This document shows positions 24,096-36,736 of a stretch of 64,000 nt of DNA, piece after piece. Positions within the stretch are counted from its first letter, which is position 1. Every line of letters begins with the position of its first letter. The notes under the pieces are model-generated. The model saw only the letters and a list, made by a program, of their open reading frames with translations. It ran no database searches and was not told the origin of the DNA. The stretch covers positions 232,018 through 296,017 of the forward strand of contig QVRM01002365.1 of the NCBI GenBank assembly GCA_003439945.1. Direction: 5' to 3'. Position numbers and translations under genes: made by a program. The DNA is from Dermanyssus gallinae. Taxonomy: Eukaryota > Arthropoda > Arachnida > Mesostigmata > Dermanyssidae.

Positions 24096-26620
24096 AAACG
24101 GCAAAATCAGCAGCAATGCGATCAACAGCGAGCCGTAACAACAAACACACCACACAACACGCGACAACTACCACTCGCCGCAACAGCTCGATCTGTTGTC
24201 TAATCTATGTATTTATTTCTCTTTTGCTGGTATCTATCTATCTATCGGTCTGTTATGTATCAGTGAGTGAGTGAGTGATCAGCCGAGCTACACCGCCGCC
24301 GCTTCGAACTGACGTGGCCAACCCGATACGATACGATACGACCACCGTCTCCATCCACCAGACCGATCACAAACCATCAAGCAGAACCATCAACCACAAC
24401 AACAACAATAATAATAATAATAATAACAGCACATCGACATCAACATCAGCAACATCATCAACGCCCACATCACCATCAAGCCCAACAACGACAACAACAG
24501 CAACAGCAGCAGCAATGGTCTGTCAAAACCGAGCATGATGGCTTAGTGGCAAAGCTTTTGCCTTGCATTCGGGAGGACTGGGTTCGAGACCCAGACCGGC
24601 CACTCTTAAATTGGTTTGCATGGTGTCCACTTTAGACAAGGACAAATGCCAAAGTGGATTAAAATTAGCCATGCCATGAAAAAACCGTACACGGGCAATT
24701 GCCTTACGGAAAATCTATTTGAAAAAACATTTTGATATGTCGCCCCCTTAACTGTGAACAATATTAGTTTCACCTATAGGACCCGGTTACGGGGGGCGAT
24801 GGCAGGAGGTATGAAGGTTTTAGCAGGTAATACAAAGGCTTTGGTAGTCATCGAGCTACCAGCCGGCGTGTAGTCCTGTACAGCGTGCCCAAAAAGCATT
24901 GCCCTCTCCTGTATTAAAAAAAATCGATATGTTTATCGATATCTCTCTCTCTCTCACTTTTCTTTTCGATATGTCTGTATGTCTAATTAGATGGCTAGTT
25001 CGTGATTAGCAGCAAACGTGATACGACGACGACCTAAACATGAAACACCCCCTGTAGTAATTTTTTTTGGAGAGATTCAGGTTGATATTCAATGTGATGA
25101 GGGATTATGATGATAATCGTTTTTAATAATCTTATTGATTGATTTATTGTTCGCTTGGCATTTATACCTAAATACACATGTCGCCCCTTTTATATCAGGG
25201 ACGCTTAGAGCGGCAGCATAGTCGCAATGCATAGCAGCATTATTATTATTATGATCGTAGGAGGATTTTGGCCGGTAAATATGTATGATGGAAGAGCCGA
25301 CGAAAACCGACGAGTATGCACTATTACGTGTGATTCGCCAATCGCCAGACGACGATCGGCACCGATCAAATAGTTTAAATAAAATGGTACATTCTAGTGT
25401 CAAATAAAGGGCCAAAAGCTCCGAACGCAAGTTTCGCAAGTTCTCGCACGGAAGACCGTGGCGGCGTTCATACAGAACTGCTCCGTGATTCGATGCCCGC
25501 GAGCCACTACTTTATTCAGCAAACCTACCTTATCCTTCAATACCCAATCGCTATGCGCATTAAATCGGTGACACGCGCGCCAGCATTAACGCGAACAAAA
25601 GATAAAAATGTATCGATCTTCAATCCGCTGTAAACGAGAAACTAACGCTTAATCAAGAACGCTGCAGTGTATTCTTCTTACGTACAGAGATTTGATTCGA
25701 TTCGATGTTGAGCCTATAGGCCATAATCTCTCGAATAAATGGGCTACTCCGTACTACTTTGTGCTGTACATAACAGTCAAATTGGCTTTATTAATTATAA
25801 GTTATTGTATATAGTCAGTAGAGCGCATTGTATGTACCTAGAATTAAAAACATTTTTTAAGTAGGTTGTTTTTGCGTTGAGCGTATCTAGTCTTTGTTTT
25901 TGGGCTGAAGCTGATTTTGTCTGTGCTTTGGTCTTTCAGCGTGATCAGTCACTCTTTGGCGGGGGTGTTTTTTGAATGCTTGAGGTGAGGGTGTTTTTTT
26001 TTTTCGTTTTGTCTAAAACGCCTGTGTGGGTTTGATGGACTTCGTCTCGTTGTGTCTGCTTTGATGGTCCGCCAAGTGGTTCGTTGTTGGACCATCAACG
26101 ACCAACTACAACCCGCGGCTTACTTAATTCTCTTGGTAGACGAGGTGGAGTCCAGTCAGTGGCGGGATGGCGGCGGTGGCAGCATAGGACTACTCTATGT
26201 TGACGTTGTTAAGATGATGAAGTGAGGGGTGGATGGAGGCACCATGCATTATTTGATGTTGATGGTTGCGGTTGATGGTTGCGGCTGATGGCTGCGGTTG
26301 ATGGCGAGATGAGCCGCTGCTGCTCGTGCTGACTGCTAAGCTGCACAGTTTCGTCTGCCATCCATACAAATATACATCGCTTGGCGGCAGTGGTGGTCGT
26401 AGAAGTAGTCGTAGTAGTAGTAGTCGTTGTCGCCGTGTTGGTGGTTGTCGAGAGGTAAATCGAATTGTTCGCCAGTTCACTTCTGTTCACTTCATGTTCC
26501 TGTTCACCTAACCTCACCTAACCTGCCTTCGCCATCCCCATCGTCGGCGTCGTCCTCGTTGCGGTGGCGTGCATGTAGCTGTCACGAAGACGGTCATCCC
26601 AAACGAAAAGACAACACACA
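23170..26620. other. Divergent spacer between KDELR and CSTF2, presumed bidirectional promoter region with trinucleotide repeats
   Basis: The starts of KDELR (minus) and CSTF2 (plus) face away from each other. The spacer contains GTT/CAA-type tracts (23337-23420), CAC (23538-23560), TCG/GTC (24052-24092), AAT (24403-24425), a SINE-A copy (24527-24728), a SINE-B tail (25838-25876, minus) and GGT/GTA-type tracts near 26250-26440. No TATA-type promoter can be assigned with confidence. 5' UTR exons are probably here. Confidence 0.55.
24527..24728 (+). repeat. SINE family A, best-preserved copy
   Basis: Head GATGGCTTAGTGGCAAAGC, GCATTCGGGAGGAC and B box GGGTTCGAGACCC. The body has CCACTCTTAAATTGGTTTGC, CCACTTTAGACAAGGACAAA, AAGTGGATTAAAATTAGCC and ATGCCATGAAAAAACCG, and it ends near CCTTACGG. 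The tRNA part is close enough to a canonical cloverleaf to suggest descent from a real tRNA gene; the isotype was not determined. Confidence 0.8.
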
Positions 26621-26719
26621 ATGAACACTCTTCAGCGAAATGTCGACGTTTCAGTGGCCGAAAAATCGGCCTGCTCGGTGTTCGGTGAGTGCATAAGTAC
26701 AAAAGTATAGCATGTAGCC

Positions 26720-26763
<44 letters not shown>

Positions 26764-29501
26764 TACACTCATTTTCGCAGTGACGGTATGCGAAGGTGGC
26801 AGACATGAGAATTAGGCCAGCGAGCGAACAAAACGAATGCGCGGCGTTGTGTACAAATCAACGGGGAAAACAAGCCTCGATTGATGATGCTCGATGCATC
26901 GTCATAAGGCTCAACCGAGACGATGTAGTTCGAACGCATGGTAGCATTCGTCGACGAACGCGGCAGGACAAGTCGAGAAGTTTCGGGGGGGGGGGGGGGG
27001 GGACTACGATGAAAGATACTCGAACTCGCCAGTTTTCGCCGAGTCTTCTTATTGTTACTTGCTCACATGGAAGTGAGGTCGTGTTTAATTTACTGCACAT
27101 CAGCGGAGATTGACAGCAATCGAAGCCATTGTCATTGACATCAACACTCACTTAACCATAATTAGCAAACGCATATAGAAAGTCGTTTGGCATCTCATCA
27201 GAAATAAAAGAAAAAAGAAGGTCGAGACCGGTGGCGTAGTGCATTCGCCTGCGCCTCGCAACTGTAGGAGACACATAGGTGCGCGGGTTCGAACCCCGTT
27301 ACCGTTGCACATTTGTATTTATGGGGATCCGTCTATGAAGTAATGCGAAAAGCAATCTCGTGGACGTTATCTTGAATTTGGTTGAGCGTCAGCCCGAAAA
27401 TTGTCTTTAATGGTCAGAAAGAAATTACGAGAGAAATGCAGTGGCAATCTCGACAATGAAAGTAGTGTCAAATTTTGTGAGAAAACCGTTAACTGCTACG
27501 GATAGAATGAAGGCGTTAAATAAGCAGAGAAAGAGCGCCGCTTAACTTGTTTGATATATGATTCTTAACATTGACGCTATTGAGGATGACATGGCAGACT
27601 ACGATAGGTGTACATAGAATAATAGAATATGCTGGTGGGATTGCACTTAACACGCTAACGATGCGGTATGGTTTTTAATAACTTAGTTTAAACAGACCTA
27701 AATGTCTGCATGCGAAAATGAGCAGTCATGCAGAAGCACAGCATATAAGTTATTGATATTCATGTTTAATTATTATTATAGTTGAATGAGAAATATTGTC
27801 CTGATTCAGCGATTGTTTCTCCAAGCTTGGGAAAGATCAGATGCCATAAGCCTTTTACACACAATCTGCTAAAACTTGTTATTTTTTGTCTTTCTGTTTT
27901 TAGTCGGAAATATTCCGTACGATGCCACGGAAGAACAGCTCAAGACAATCTTTGAAGAAGTCGGTCCGGTGGTCAATTTCAGGTAAGAAACCTAAATACC
28001 TACACCATACATATATGATTTTTTTGTTTATGTTTAGCCTGGGATACGCGATAAGTCTTTCAACAGAAGATTGTGTATGTGAATGTATCATGTAAAATGT
28101 AGCATCAATATACGCTAGTGCGTGGTACTTTCCGGGCGTCTGGTGTGCTCGATGACAGGTTCGGCCGTGGGTGTGGAGATCTATATATTGTGTTCAAACA
28201 CGTTAGGAATGTAGAAATAATGCATAAGAAACAATTGAGGCCCAGTCGGACGATGCAACAAGTTAGCAAAGCAGATGGCGCGGGAAGTCCTATACGGCAA
28301 AATGGGGAAAAAATTATTCTACGGCCCTCTGACGTAATTACTCAAGATGTAGTGCCGGGGGGCACACGGCGAACACCCGACCGTCGATGGGTCCAAAGGA
28401 TAAATAACTACGAGGCACAGTGCTACTGGGGAATATACGAACACGTCGAATGGGTTTGATGGCATTCATTTCAAATCATATTGAACTGGTCTGGTCCTGA
28501 AAACGTATCTGAATAAGTGGGATCTGGCAAAGGTTTTGGAATGTTTATAATATAATTCAAATGACTTTTTCTGAAAGTAGAAATAATTGCTGGGCTTCGA
28601 CGTAATGTCTACTAATCACTATATGGTTCTTGAGGCGGTGGATCTAAGTTGTATGGTACCAAGTCGGGTCGAGAAAAGCTTCAGTGTTTTTTTGCTAGCC
28701 GACTGTTGACGCTTTACTTTTGTGGGTAGAGGCGCTTCAACGCCCGACCACTGCCACAAGCCCTTGGACTTGAATAGATGATTGTAAAAATGTATCTAAG
28801 CCTCATTACGTGTGACCAGTCTCGACAACAAAGAAGATCCGCCCTCTTTTTCATTTCCAATGGCCGATCGGAGCTCTTCGAAGCGCCTTTGTGCACCTAA
28901 TCCTCACTGGAAGTAGATGGACGCATACCCACCTACTACGTCTGCTGGCTTTCTTCTTATAGATCGGCTACGGGGGCAAAAAGTAGTGCAGTGTCGTTCA
29001 TATGCCCGAACTAGAATATGTACGTGAGTGAAACACACTCAAATGATGAGCGGCTAGGCTAGACGTTATCGTACATAACGTTATATTATTTATGTTTCAT
29101 ATTTTCATTATAACTAGGGTCTAGAGAGTGTTTGTAGTAGTGTCAATCATGGTAAGCGTAATTCTATAAGCGATAAATGACAACGCGCAATCATGTAAAT
29201 TATTGCATTGTAGGCTCGTGTACGATCGCGAGACCGGTAAGCCAAAAGGTTATGGCTTCTGCGAGTTCAAGGATCAGGAGACGGCCATGTCGGCGATGAG
29301 AAATCTGAACTCGTTCGAGATTGGTGGCAGGGCGCTTCGGGTCGATCATGCAGCTTCGGAGCGAAATAAAGAAGAGCTTAAAGGTGCACTTAAGTTCAAA
29401 GTTTAGATAAGTTGATATCTATATATATATATATACTAATTTGATGTGTTACCTAGCCAAGGTAGCTCTAGACATCGTGTTCGATATGTAACTGGACCTC
29501 C

Positions 29502-29537
<36 letters not shown>

Positions 29538-30000
29538 GTTCGTGCTTTTGTGTCACTTATAGCGCTGTATGCCCAGTATGGAGGACCGCCGGCCGAACCT
29601 ATGTATGGTGAGGAGATGGACAACGACAAGGCTCCCGAAGCGATTTCAAAGGCGGTTGCATCTCTGCCACCCGAGCAGATGTTTCAGTTGATGCGCCAGA
29701 TGAAGACGTGTATACAAAACAATCCCAGCGAGGCGCGAAACCTGCTGTTGCAGAATCCACAGTTGGCCTACGCCCTCTTGCAGGCCCAGGTCATCATGAA
29801 GATTGTTGACCCACAGGTGGCTCTGGTGAGTTACATTTTTTACTTACCCTTCTGTTTGGCTCACATGTCTCTGGGAAAATCTTATCTTACTACAAATTTA
29901 ATCTCAAGAGATCCGACACCAAAACTGTGGGCTAAAATTCTGACGGAAGTGTAACAATAGTTTGCTATTGTAAATTGCCACTTTATAAGGCTTTGTTTCG

Positions 30001-30063
<63 letters not shown>

Positions 30064-32932
30064 CGGCGGGACCATGTGGTGGTGTCCTGCGACTGTGAGT
30101 CGCGGGTTCTATTCTGACACTTTTGGTAGATGCCAACGGTTTGCTTCTTGTGTAACCTAGCAATTCCAAGTAGAATTATACACATTTTAAGTTGGACCTC
30201 TATTTAATATAGTGGACGACGTTTGTGTAAAAATAATTAAATACGCAGGATTATACAAAGAGTATACACAAAAACAGCCTAGCAGAAATAAGTACGTTTG
30301 AACGCAATACTCAATGAACATATACGACATTATCTGGTTAATCTTTATATGTAATGGCAGGCTATTTGTGTAGATCCTTTTCAACGATTTTAACGCAAAA
30401 TGTTACAGAAATATATCAAATTAATGGGTTCGTTGGTGATTGGTTTCGAGCTAAATACCGGAGTGGATTACAATCGGGCATGCTCGGACGAAAAAGAAAA
30501 AGCTGAGAGCACAGTTATCTCAATAAAAAAGGGTAGTGCATTACAATCCACCGTATTATTATTTAAAAATATTGAAATTACCTCGTGTTGTTTGTACTTG
30601 TTGTTATTGTAGTCGTTGTTCCTATCTATAGCTGTTTTAACACTGTACTTAATGCTAATCAACAAGAAATTCCCTACGTTATTGTTTTAAAAACTAGAAA
30701 ACCAGTTGCCCTTTGTCAGTGTTGACGCTAACGATGATGGCCAAGATGATCATGAGACGATGCGGTCAGTGGTGCCACTAATGAGCGATGCACTGCCTAA
30801 ATGTTTACAGAGCATCCTCTATCGGCAGAATCCCGTATTGAACACGATGCATGAGGCGGGACCGAATTCTGCCGCTCCGGCTGCTCCGGCCGCCGCCGTG
30901 GCGGCGGTGGCAGCTGCAGCTCCCCCACTGCAGGCTCCCCCACCACCTCTACAACCGCCCCCGCTACAGGCGCCCCCGATGCTTGCGCAAAGCATGCAGC
31001 CAGCAGTACCGGTCAGTAATAATAGCGCAGTCGACCAAATATTATTATTCATCGACCACAACAGTCTAGGAAATATGAATCACCATTATCACTGTCACTG
31101 ATAATCATCGACGACGTCGTCGTCATCATCATAAACGCAGTTATTATGATACTGGTCTTCGAATACAGTTGTTGCTATTGTTGCTCTTGTTATTGTTGCC
31201 TCGATTCGACATGTCTACTATAGTTTTGCTTAAACTGATGGACGAATCATCATCTTTTAGTGAACCATTCATATAAATGAATGTGAATGTGGCAACAATC
31301 GGCACTATTGGCACAACGTGCACTACTATATGTAGATAGCGGCATATGTTTTGCATGCACCGCTAATATATGTAGATAGCGGCTTACGTGACGGGCTTAC
31401 ATTCGTGTCTTGCCCAGTGACTTGCTTTAGGACGAGATCGAGTTGGCGCTAGCTAGGCCGGTATATGTCCTACTAGCAGCCCTTTTAGTTGCTCCGCGCT
31501 TTTGCAACGAGCGTTTGCTGTAACAAACAGCGCACGGAGAGTGAACGTCGTTTTGTCCGTATATCGGGTAGCCAACTAGAAGGGTGAAGCGAAGGGTAAA
31601 TAAATGATTTGCGTCGTGATCTGCTGACCGACCAATTGCAGATGATGCCAATGGGCGCATTTGCCGGGCCACCAGCGGGTCCGCCCGGACCAGATGCGGG
31701 CTTTCGTGGCGCTCCGCCGGCACATCCGCATGGCGGCGTTTCACGCTTTGATCCACGTAGCGATCGTGATTTGCGAGACCGCGATGGTGCTCGAGGCGAC
31801 AGAGATCTCAGGATGCCACCGTCGATGGACCAGGATTTGCGCGGTCCCCCTCCGGCAACCGCCAATGCAGGTACGGACACATAACGACCGATCAATTTAG
31901 CTGTCAAGTGGCATTAAGTCTATTGCAAGGAGCATAAGCAATCATCAGGGAACATGAATTATTAGATATGACGAAAGTTTCAAAAAATTCCCGGGTTTAG
32001 GCTAAAATAGCATAAATTCGGCACCTAAGTGTATTAGCCAATTGTCCTATTTAAAGAGATAAAATAGGAAATACGATATGCAAAACGCACGCTAGCACAG
32101 TGTTAACTAGCTTTGTTTCGCAACCTTGCTACACAAGCACTTGCTGCTTGGTATTGTTTCCCATTACTTGCTTGAATTTCGAAATTCGAAAAATGCCAAC
32201 GGTTCGAGAAATGCCGAGACAAATTTTAACCCACGAACACAATATGCAATACGTCGTCTTGACGGCGGCTTGCAGGCGGCTACCGGGGATCAGCGAGCTA
32301 TGATCCGCGCAGCCGGACCGGGGCAGGTGGTGCCGCTGGAGATCCTCGTGCGGTAACGGCCTCAGCGCCAGGAGTGGCTGGAGCCGGAGGAGCCGCCGGA
32401 ACAGGCGCCGGCGGAGGTGTGGGAGTTTACGGAGCGGACGTTGGCAGGGGTGGCTTCTCTGGCGGGCATCAGGGGGCCCCGACTACGCCCGCCGGAAGAG
32501 CGAATCCACCGCCGCCGCCCGCGAGCATGCCGGCTAGCATGGCCGCTGCCGGAGCCAATCCCAATGAACAGGAGAAGACAAAGCTCATCTTGCAGGTACG
32601 AGACCCCGGCACTTCGCGGCATAGCTTACTGCTTGTAACAAAACGCTCAAAACAGCGAAGATAGGAATCGGCGATAAGCGACCCAATGTCCTTAGTGTAC
32701 TGACCGATTATGTACCGATAACCACTGCCGATGAACAGATAATAGCGAGGATTTACATTTTGTGTTTTCTTCGTTTAGTCTTGAAAAAGTAAGTAATTAC
32801 GTTACAATTGGTGTGTCTGTGTGTTTGCATATGCAGGTGTTGTCTCTTACGGACGCGCAACTAAATGCCCTGCCACCGGATCAGCGGGAGGGAATTCTCA
32901 CGCTCAAGAAGCAAATTCAGGGTGGTTGCTAG
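26621..32932 (+). CDS. CSTF2: Cleavage stimulation factor subunit 2 (CstF-64), 8 exons, complete
   Basis: Exons: 26621-26684, 27904-27982, 29214-29383, 29563-29825, 30811-31011, 31642-31870, 32276-32595 and 32837-32932. All GT/AG junctions agree in phase, giving 473 codons plus stop. The N-terminal RRM starts [17 protein letters not shown] and holds RNP1-like [10 protein letters not shown] (binds the GU-rich downstream element of pre-mRNA). The CstF-77/symplekin-binding hinge follows ([32 protein letters not shown]), then an Ala/Pro-rich and Gly/Arg/Asp-rich low-complexity middle ([15 protein letters not shown]). The C-terminal helical domain reads [20 protein letters not shown] and binds Pcf11. 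It acts in nuclear 3' end cleavage and polyadenylation. ATG context is ACACAATGA. An AATAAA at about 33163 is a plausible signal. Introns hold (TA)n tracts. It converges on CPT2. Confidence 0.96.
26722..26761. repeat. (TA)n microsatellite in CSTF2 intron 1
   Basis: About 40 bp of TA beginning some 40 bp after the first CSTF2 donor. Confidence 0.95.
27228..27322 (+). repeat. SINE family C copy (tRNA-derived)
   Basis: Head GGTGGCGTAGTGCATTCGCC, then CTGCGCCTCGCAACTG, B box GCGGGTTCGAACCCCGTTAC and the shared end CGTTGCACATTTGTATTT. The same arrangement is found in reverse at 47872-47990. It is intronic in CSTF2. Confidence 0.7.
30004..30150. repeat. (TA)n tract followed by a tRNA-like SINE fragment
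   Basis: TA repeat at 30004-30055, then GTGTGTGTCGGCGGGACC and a tRNA-like segment with B-box-like CGCGGGTTCTATTC. It lies in CSTF2 intron 4. Confidence 0.6.
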
Positions 32933-33216
32933 CAAGCCGCATCAAGCTTGTCTCGGCTAACGGTTACATCTAAACGAGTGCCGTTGCCACAACAGCGCAT
33001 TGTATATTCCGATTTCCCGAGTCGCACTGCTTGACCAGCCTTATTGGAAGGCCAATACAATAATTATATGAAGTAGTATTACACTGTAAACGCTTGGTTT
33101 TTATTTTCATTTAAAGTTAGAGTAAAAACTCGCCGCACTTGAAAAGGCACTTGGGAGGCGATAATAAACTTCTAAGTATAAAAACATTATAGTTTCGACT
33201 AGATAACTATATACAC

Positions 33217-36200
33217 CTATGAGGACTTCTCCATTGGTGGTTTGCACTTATGGAGTACGTCTACAATTTGGTCGAGACCCTCTTTGAGACAGCTTGCCAA
33301 GCCATCTCCATTGGCGTGTGCCTCGTAGGCCGATATCAGCACGCCAAAGTTCCTCTCAGGCATTCCATAGGCCATGCCATAGCCGTTTTGGACCACCGGT
33401 GCAAAGCCACCAGCCACAAATGCTTCTCCGTGCAGTGTAGACGTCGACAACGTGAAGGTATTGTTTTTAACAAAAGATGGATCGGAGTACAGGTCATGCA
33501 AAGTTTCACCATTTTGAATAGCAAGGTTCTTTAAGGCGAACAGATGTCTGTCAAACCCTTGTCCAAGAGCTGCTTCCTTTGTCAGTCGATTATGCACTTT
33601 TGAGGCTTCATCGATGAGGGCTCGAATTTCCTCCGGCGATGACTTACCCGAGCAAATGGCTTCGACGCATCGTTTCGCCTCCACTGTTGCTGGCCGCACG
33701 GTTTCCGTGCGGCCGTGCCGGAAGGCTGACGTCGAGCAAGATTCGTATGTTGGCGGTGTAAACCGCTGTTGCTTATAGAAACCTAGCTGAAAGCTTAACT
33801 GAAAGATCGCATCAGGGGACAGGCGATTCTTTTTGATGAACTCTCGAGTAACGCCTTCGTGTTCAACGACCGAAAGCGTCAACGATTTACGGATCGTATC
33901 GTAAGCGGCCGTCGCCTTTTTCACCTCTTGCTCTGTTGTCTCGTCGATGTTGAACTCTGGGAGAAGAACGCAGTCATTACGCGACTCGTCAATGTTGCAT
34001 GCTGTCTGCGCCTTCTGTTTTCTCACAGATCACAGCTGTCCATGTCCTTCGATGTTTCAATCGACGTGTCTATTCTATAGAGCATACCTAACGTCCTTGC
34101 ATATTGAAGTCTAATTTAAGTATCTTTGTAGAAACAGTTCAAGGATAAGCTAGATCAAATTACGGCTTCGAGAAAAGCTTACCGAGTTTCTTCACAGTGG
34201 AATATCCAGCTTTCACTCCATCGCCAGGGGTGGCAGTGATGGTTTTCGGTTGAGTCCTTGTGCACGTCATTAAAATATCGCAATACGGCAACTCCGTCAC
34301 CCCACGAGTGCTCGAAGTTGACACAGGCATTTCCGCATTTGGTCACGATCAGCTTAGTAAGTTGAAGTAATGGCCAGTTAGGACATGTTGCACAAGCCGC
34401 ACTTCCGAATTAATACTTTCTATATGATGCGCACTTTTTTTTCGCTCCGTCATTGCAAAGCTTTATGCCAACAGGATCGAGACCCCGAATATATAGCTGA
34501 AAAAAAAGCTCGATATAACAATTAATGAGTTTGATGTTAAAAAGACGACTGATATCAGATAATAAGATTGCAGTCTTAAAAGAACTGCAAAAGACCTAAT
34601 TATTGCATGGACTAGTGAGATGTGCTAGAAGTAATTTTAAAAATACTGGCCCTCCAAAATGCTCCTAATCAATGTCATTCTTAAGATTATTGCTGGTTTG
34701 CAAAAATATACATCTTTTAAGAGTAGAACAATGCTGTACAAACCTTAGACAACAAGATCTCCCACAGGGAGTGGAAATGATTGCGTATGCGGATGACTTG
34801 CCATAATTATTCTAGCAAAGACAGAGGAAGAACTAAATTAAAGATTAACATGGCTCTCTGGTCGACGAAAAGATTGATGGATAGAGCTGGGCTACAACTT
34901 CCCAAGGAAAAAGCGAGGCCATCCTCCTGACAGGCACTAAAAGAGTAGCATAAAACTGATGGTGGCGGGCCAGGAGATCAAGCAAGTAACAGAAGCCAAA
35001 TACCTTGGTGTCCTACTAGACAAGGGTCTCAGGGGGACAAACCACATTAGGAAGTGTACAGCCAAGGCGGCTAACGCGATAGGCAAGATCCTGCCAAACG
35101 TATAGCGGGCCGCAGGCCTACCGCTCGGTTAGCACGAACGCAGCTCTGGTACTGGCTGGTTCCCTACCTTGGGACTTGATTGTGAATGAAAAGAAAAGGA
35201 TGTGGGAAGGAGGGCCTGAGTCCAACAAAGAAACGAAGAGGGAAAAAACGATAAGGTCGTGGCAAGAAGAATGGGATGGCATCTCCGCAGGCTCATCTCG
35301 AACATAAATAAGTGGATTGACCGCCCGGCTGAAGAAATGAACTTTTTCCTTACGCAGTGTCTCTCTGGGCACGGTGATTTTCAAAGCTATCTATTTCGTA
35401 TAGGCAAAGCTCCCTCGGTAACCTGCGTGCATGGTGTGAACGGCATCGACGATGACCCCGAGCACACTCTCTTAAAATGCAAATACTGTATCAGAAATAA
35501 GAAGCCACGCCGAAGGGTACGGCTGTATATCTGTGGAACAATACACTGACTTGTTACATAGAAATGTTTCTCTTCAATTAATTTTCTGCTGATCAGCCAG
35601 AGGTCATCTGGAGCACGGGTGTATGCATTCTCCACACAGCTATAGATTACTGACCGAAAAACTTTTGTCGAACCAGCGGTTCCTCGCCGGACCGTGCAGG
35701 AAATGATGGGCGACCTCAATGCGGTCCTTGGGCATGTCAAACTGCTCATCGTCCAAGACGACAAGCATGACGGCAGTGTCGATCGTGTACAGTTGGCCAA
35801 TGTTACCCGCATCCGTGAGATGTTTTCGTATACGGGCCCATTCGTCTCGGTTCATCGTCGTGAGGGCGCCCAGAGGCGTCGTCGCCGGCGGGTCGCGCCT
35901 GCTCAGGATCGTCGACAGGTTGGCAAACACCGCTTGTGGCGAGATGATCTCTCCTGCGTCCGAGATGCGCATCGGTCGAATGTCAAATGTGTCTACGTCA
36001 ATTTCAAATTTGAGGTTTGCTTACGGAGCCACAATGCTTAAGTTCTCGGAAAAAAACCTATGTAAAATTTGTAAAAGCACCAACAGTATCTGTGCACATT
36101 TCAGAGCTTCAGACTCGCAGTCGAAAGCTGCTCGTCTCGCGCTCCGTCAAATTTAAGTATATTGAGCTGCGTCCTCTAGCCTGTTCTCTTTTGTCAAGTC

Positions 36201-36689
36201 AGTTTGCACTCTACTGCCAGCAAACGTGAAAAAAAAACAGAATTATAATTTATAACTGCAAATGCAGACAGACGCATATAAATGACGTGAGCTGCTCTGC
36301 TCAGCTAACCAGTTTGTAGACACTGCATCATAGCGACCGAAAGACGCTCTAATAGTTTACCATGATTGTCGGTTACGTCGAACACGTAGAAGTTCCCTTT
36401 GTAGAGAACGGCCATATGCTTTGACGTCGGCTCATGCAGAAGAACGTCTTGTTTTTCCTTCGGTAAACGGGACGTGTTGAACAGATGTTTAAACTGCGAC
36501 ATGTCTAGCGGGTAGGCTTGGAACAGGAACGACCCGTACCACGCAACGATCTCTGGTAGAAAGCTTGAAGGTCAACATATGAAGCTTTCTATTATATCCT
36601 CGAAATGGTTTATACAAAAGAGCATCATATATATCACATATAAGCACACACGCATATGCGTATATCATACTTAAATTGTAAATATCTCC

Positions 36690-36736
<47 letters not shown>

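Noticed and set aside
23284..24203. Overlapping ORFs on both strands in 23.2-24.2 kb
   Set aside because: Low-complexity runs (Asn, Val, Ser, Arg) from trinucleotide repeats; no domains.
24527..24615. Possible tRNA gene with good A and B boxes
   Set aside because: Two further copies carry the same non-tRNA 3' body, so it is a SINE head; no clean acceptor stem was found.
27228..27310. Possible tRNA gene (GGTTCGAACCCC)
   Set aside because: A second copy with the same trailing sequence exists at 47872-47990; the middle region is irregular.
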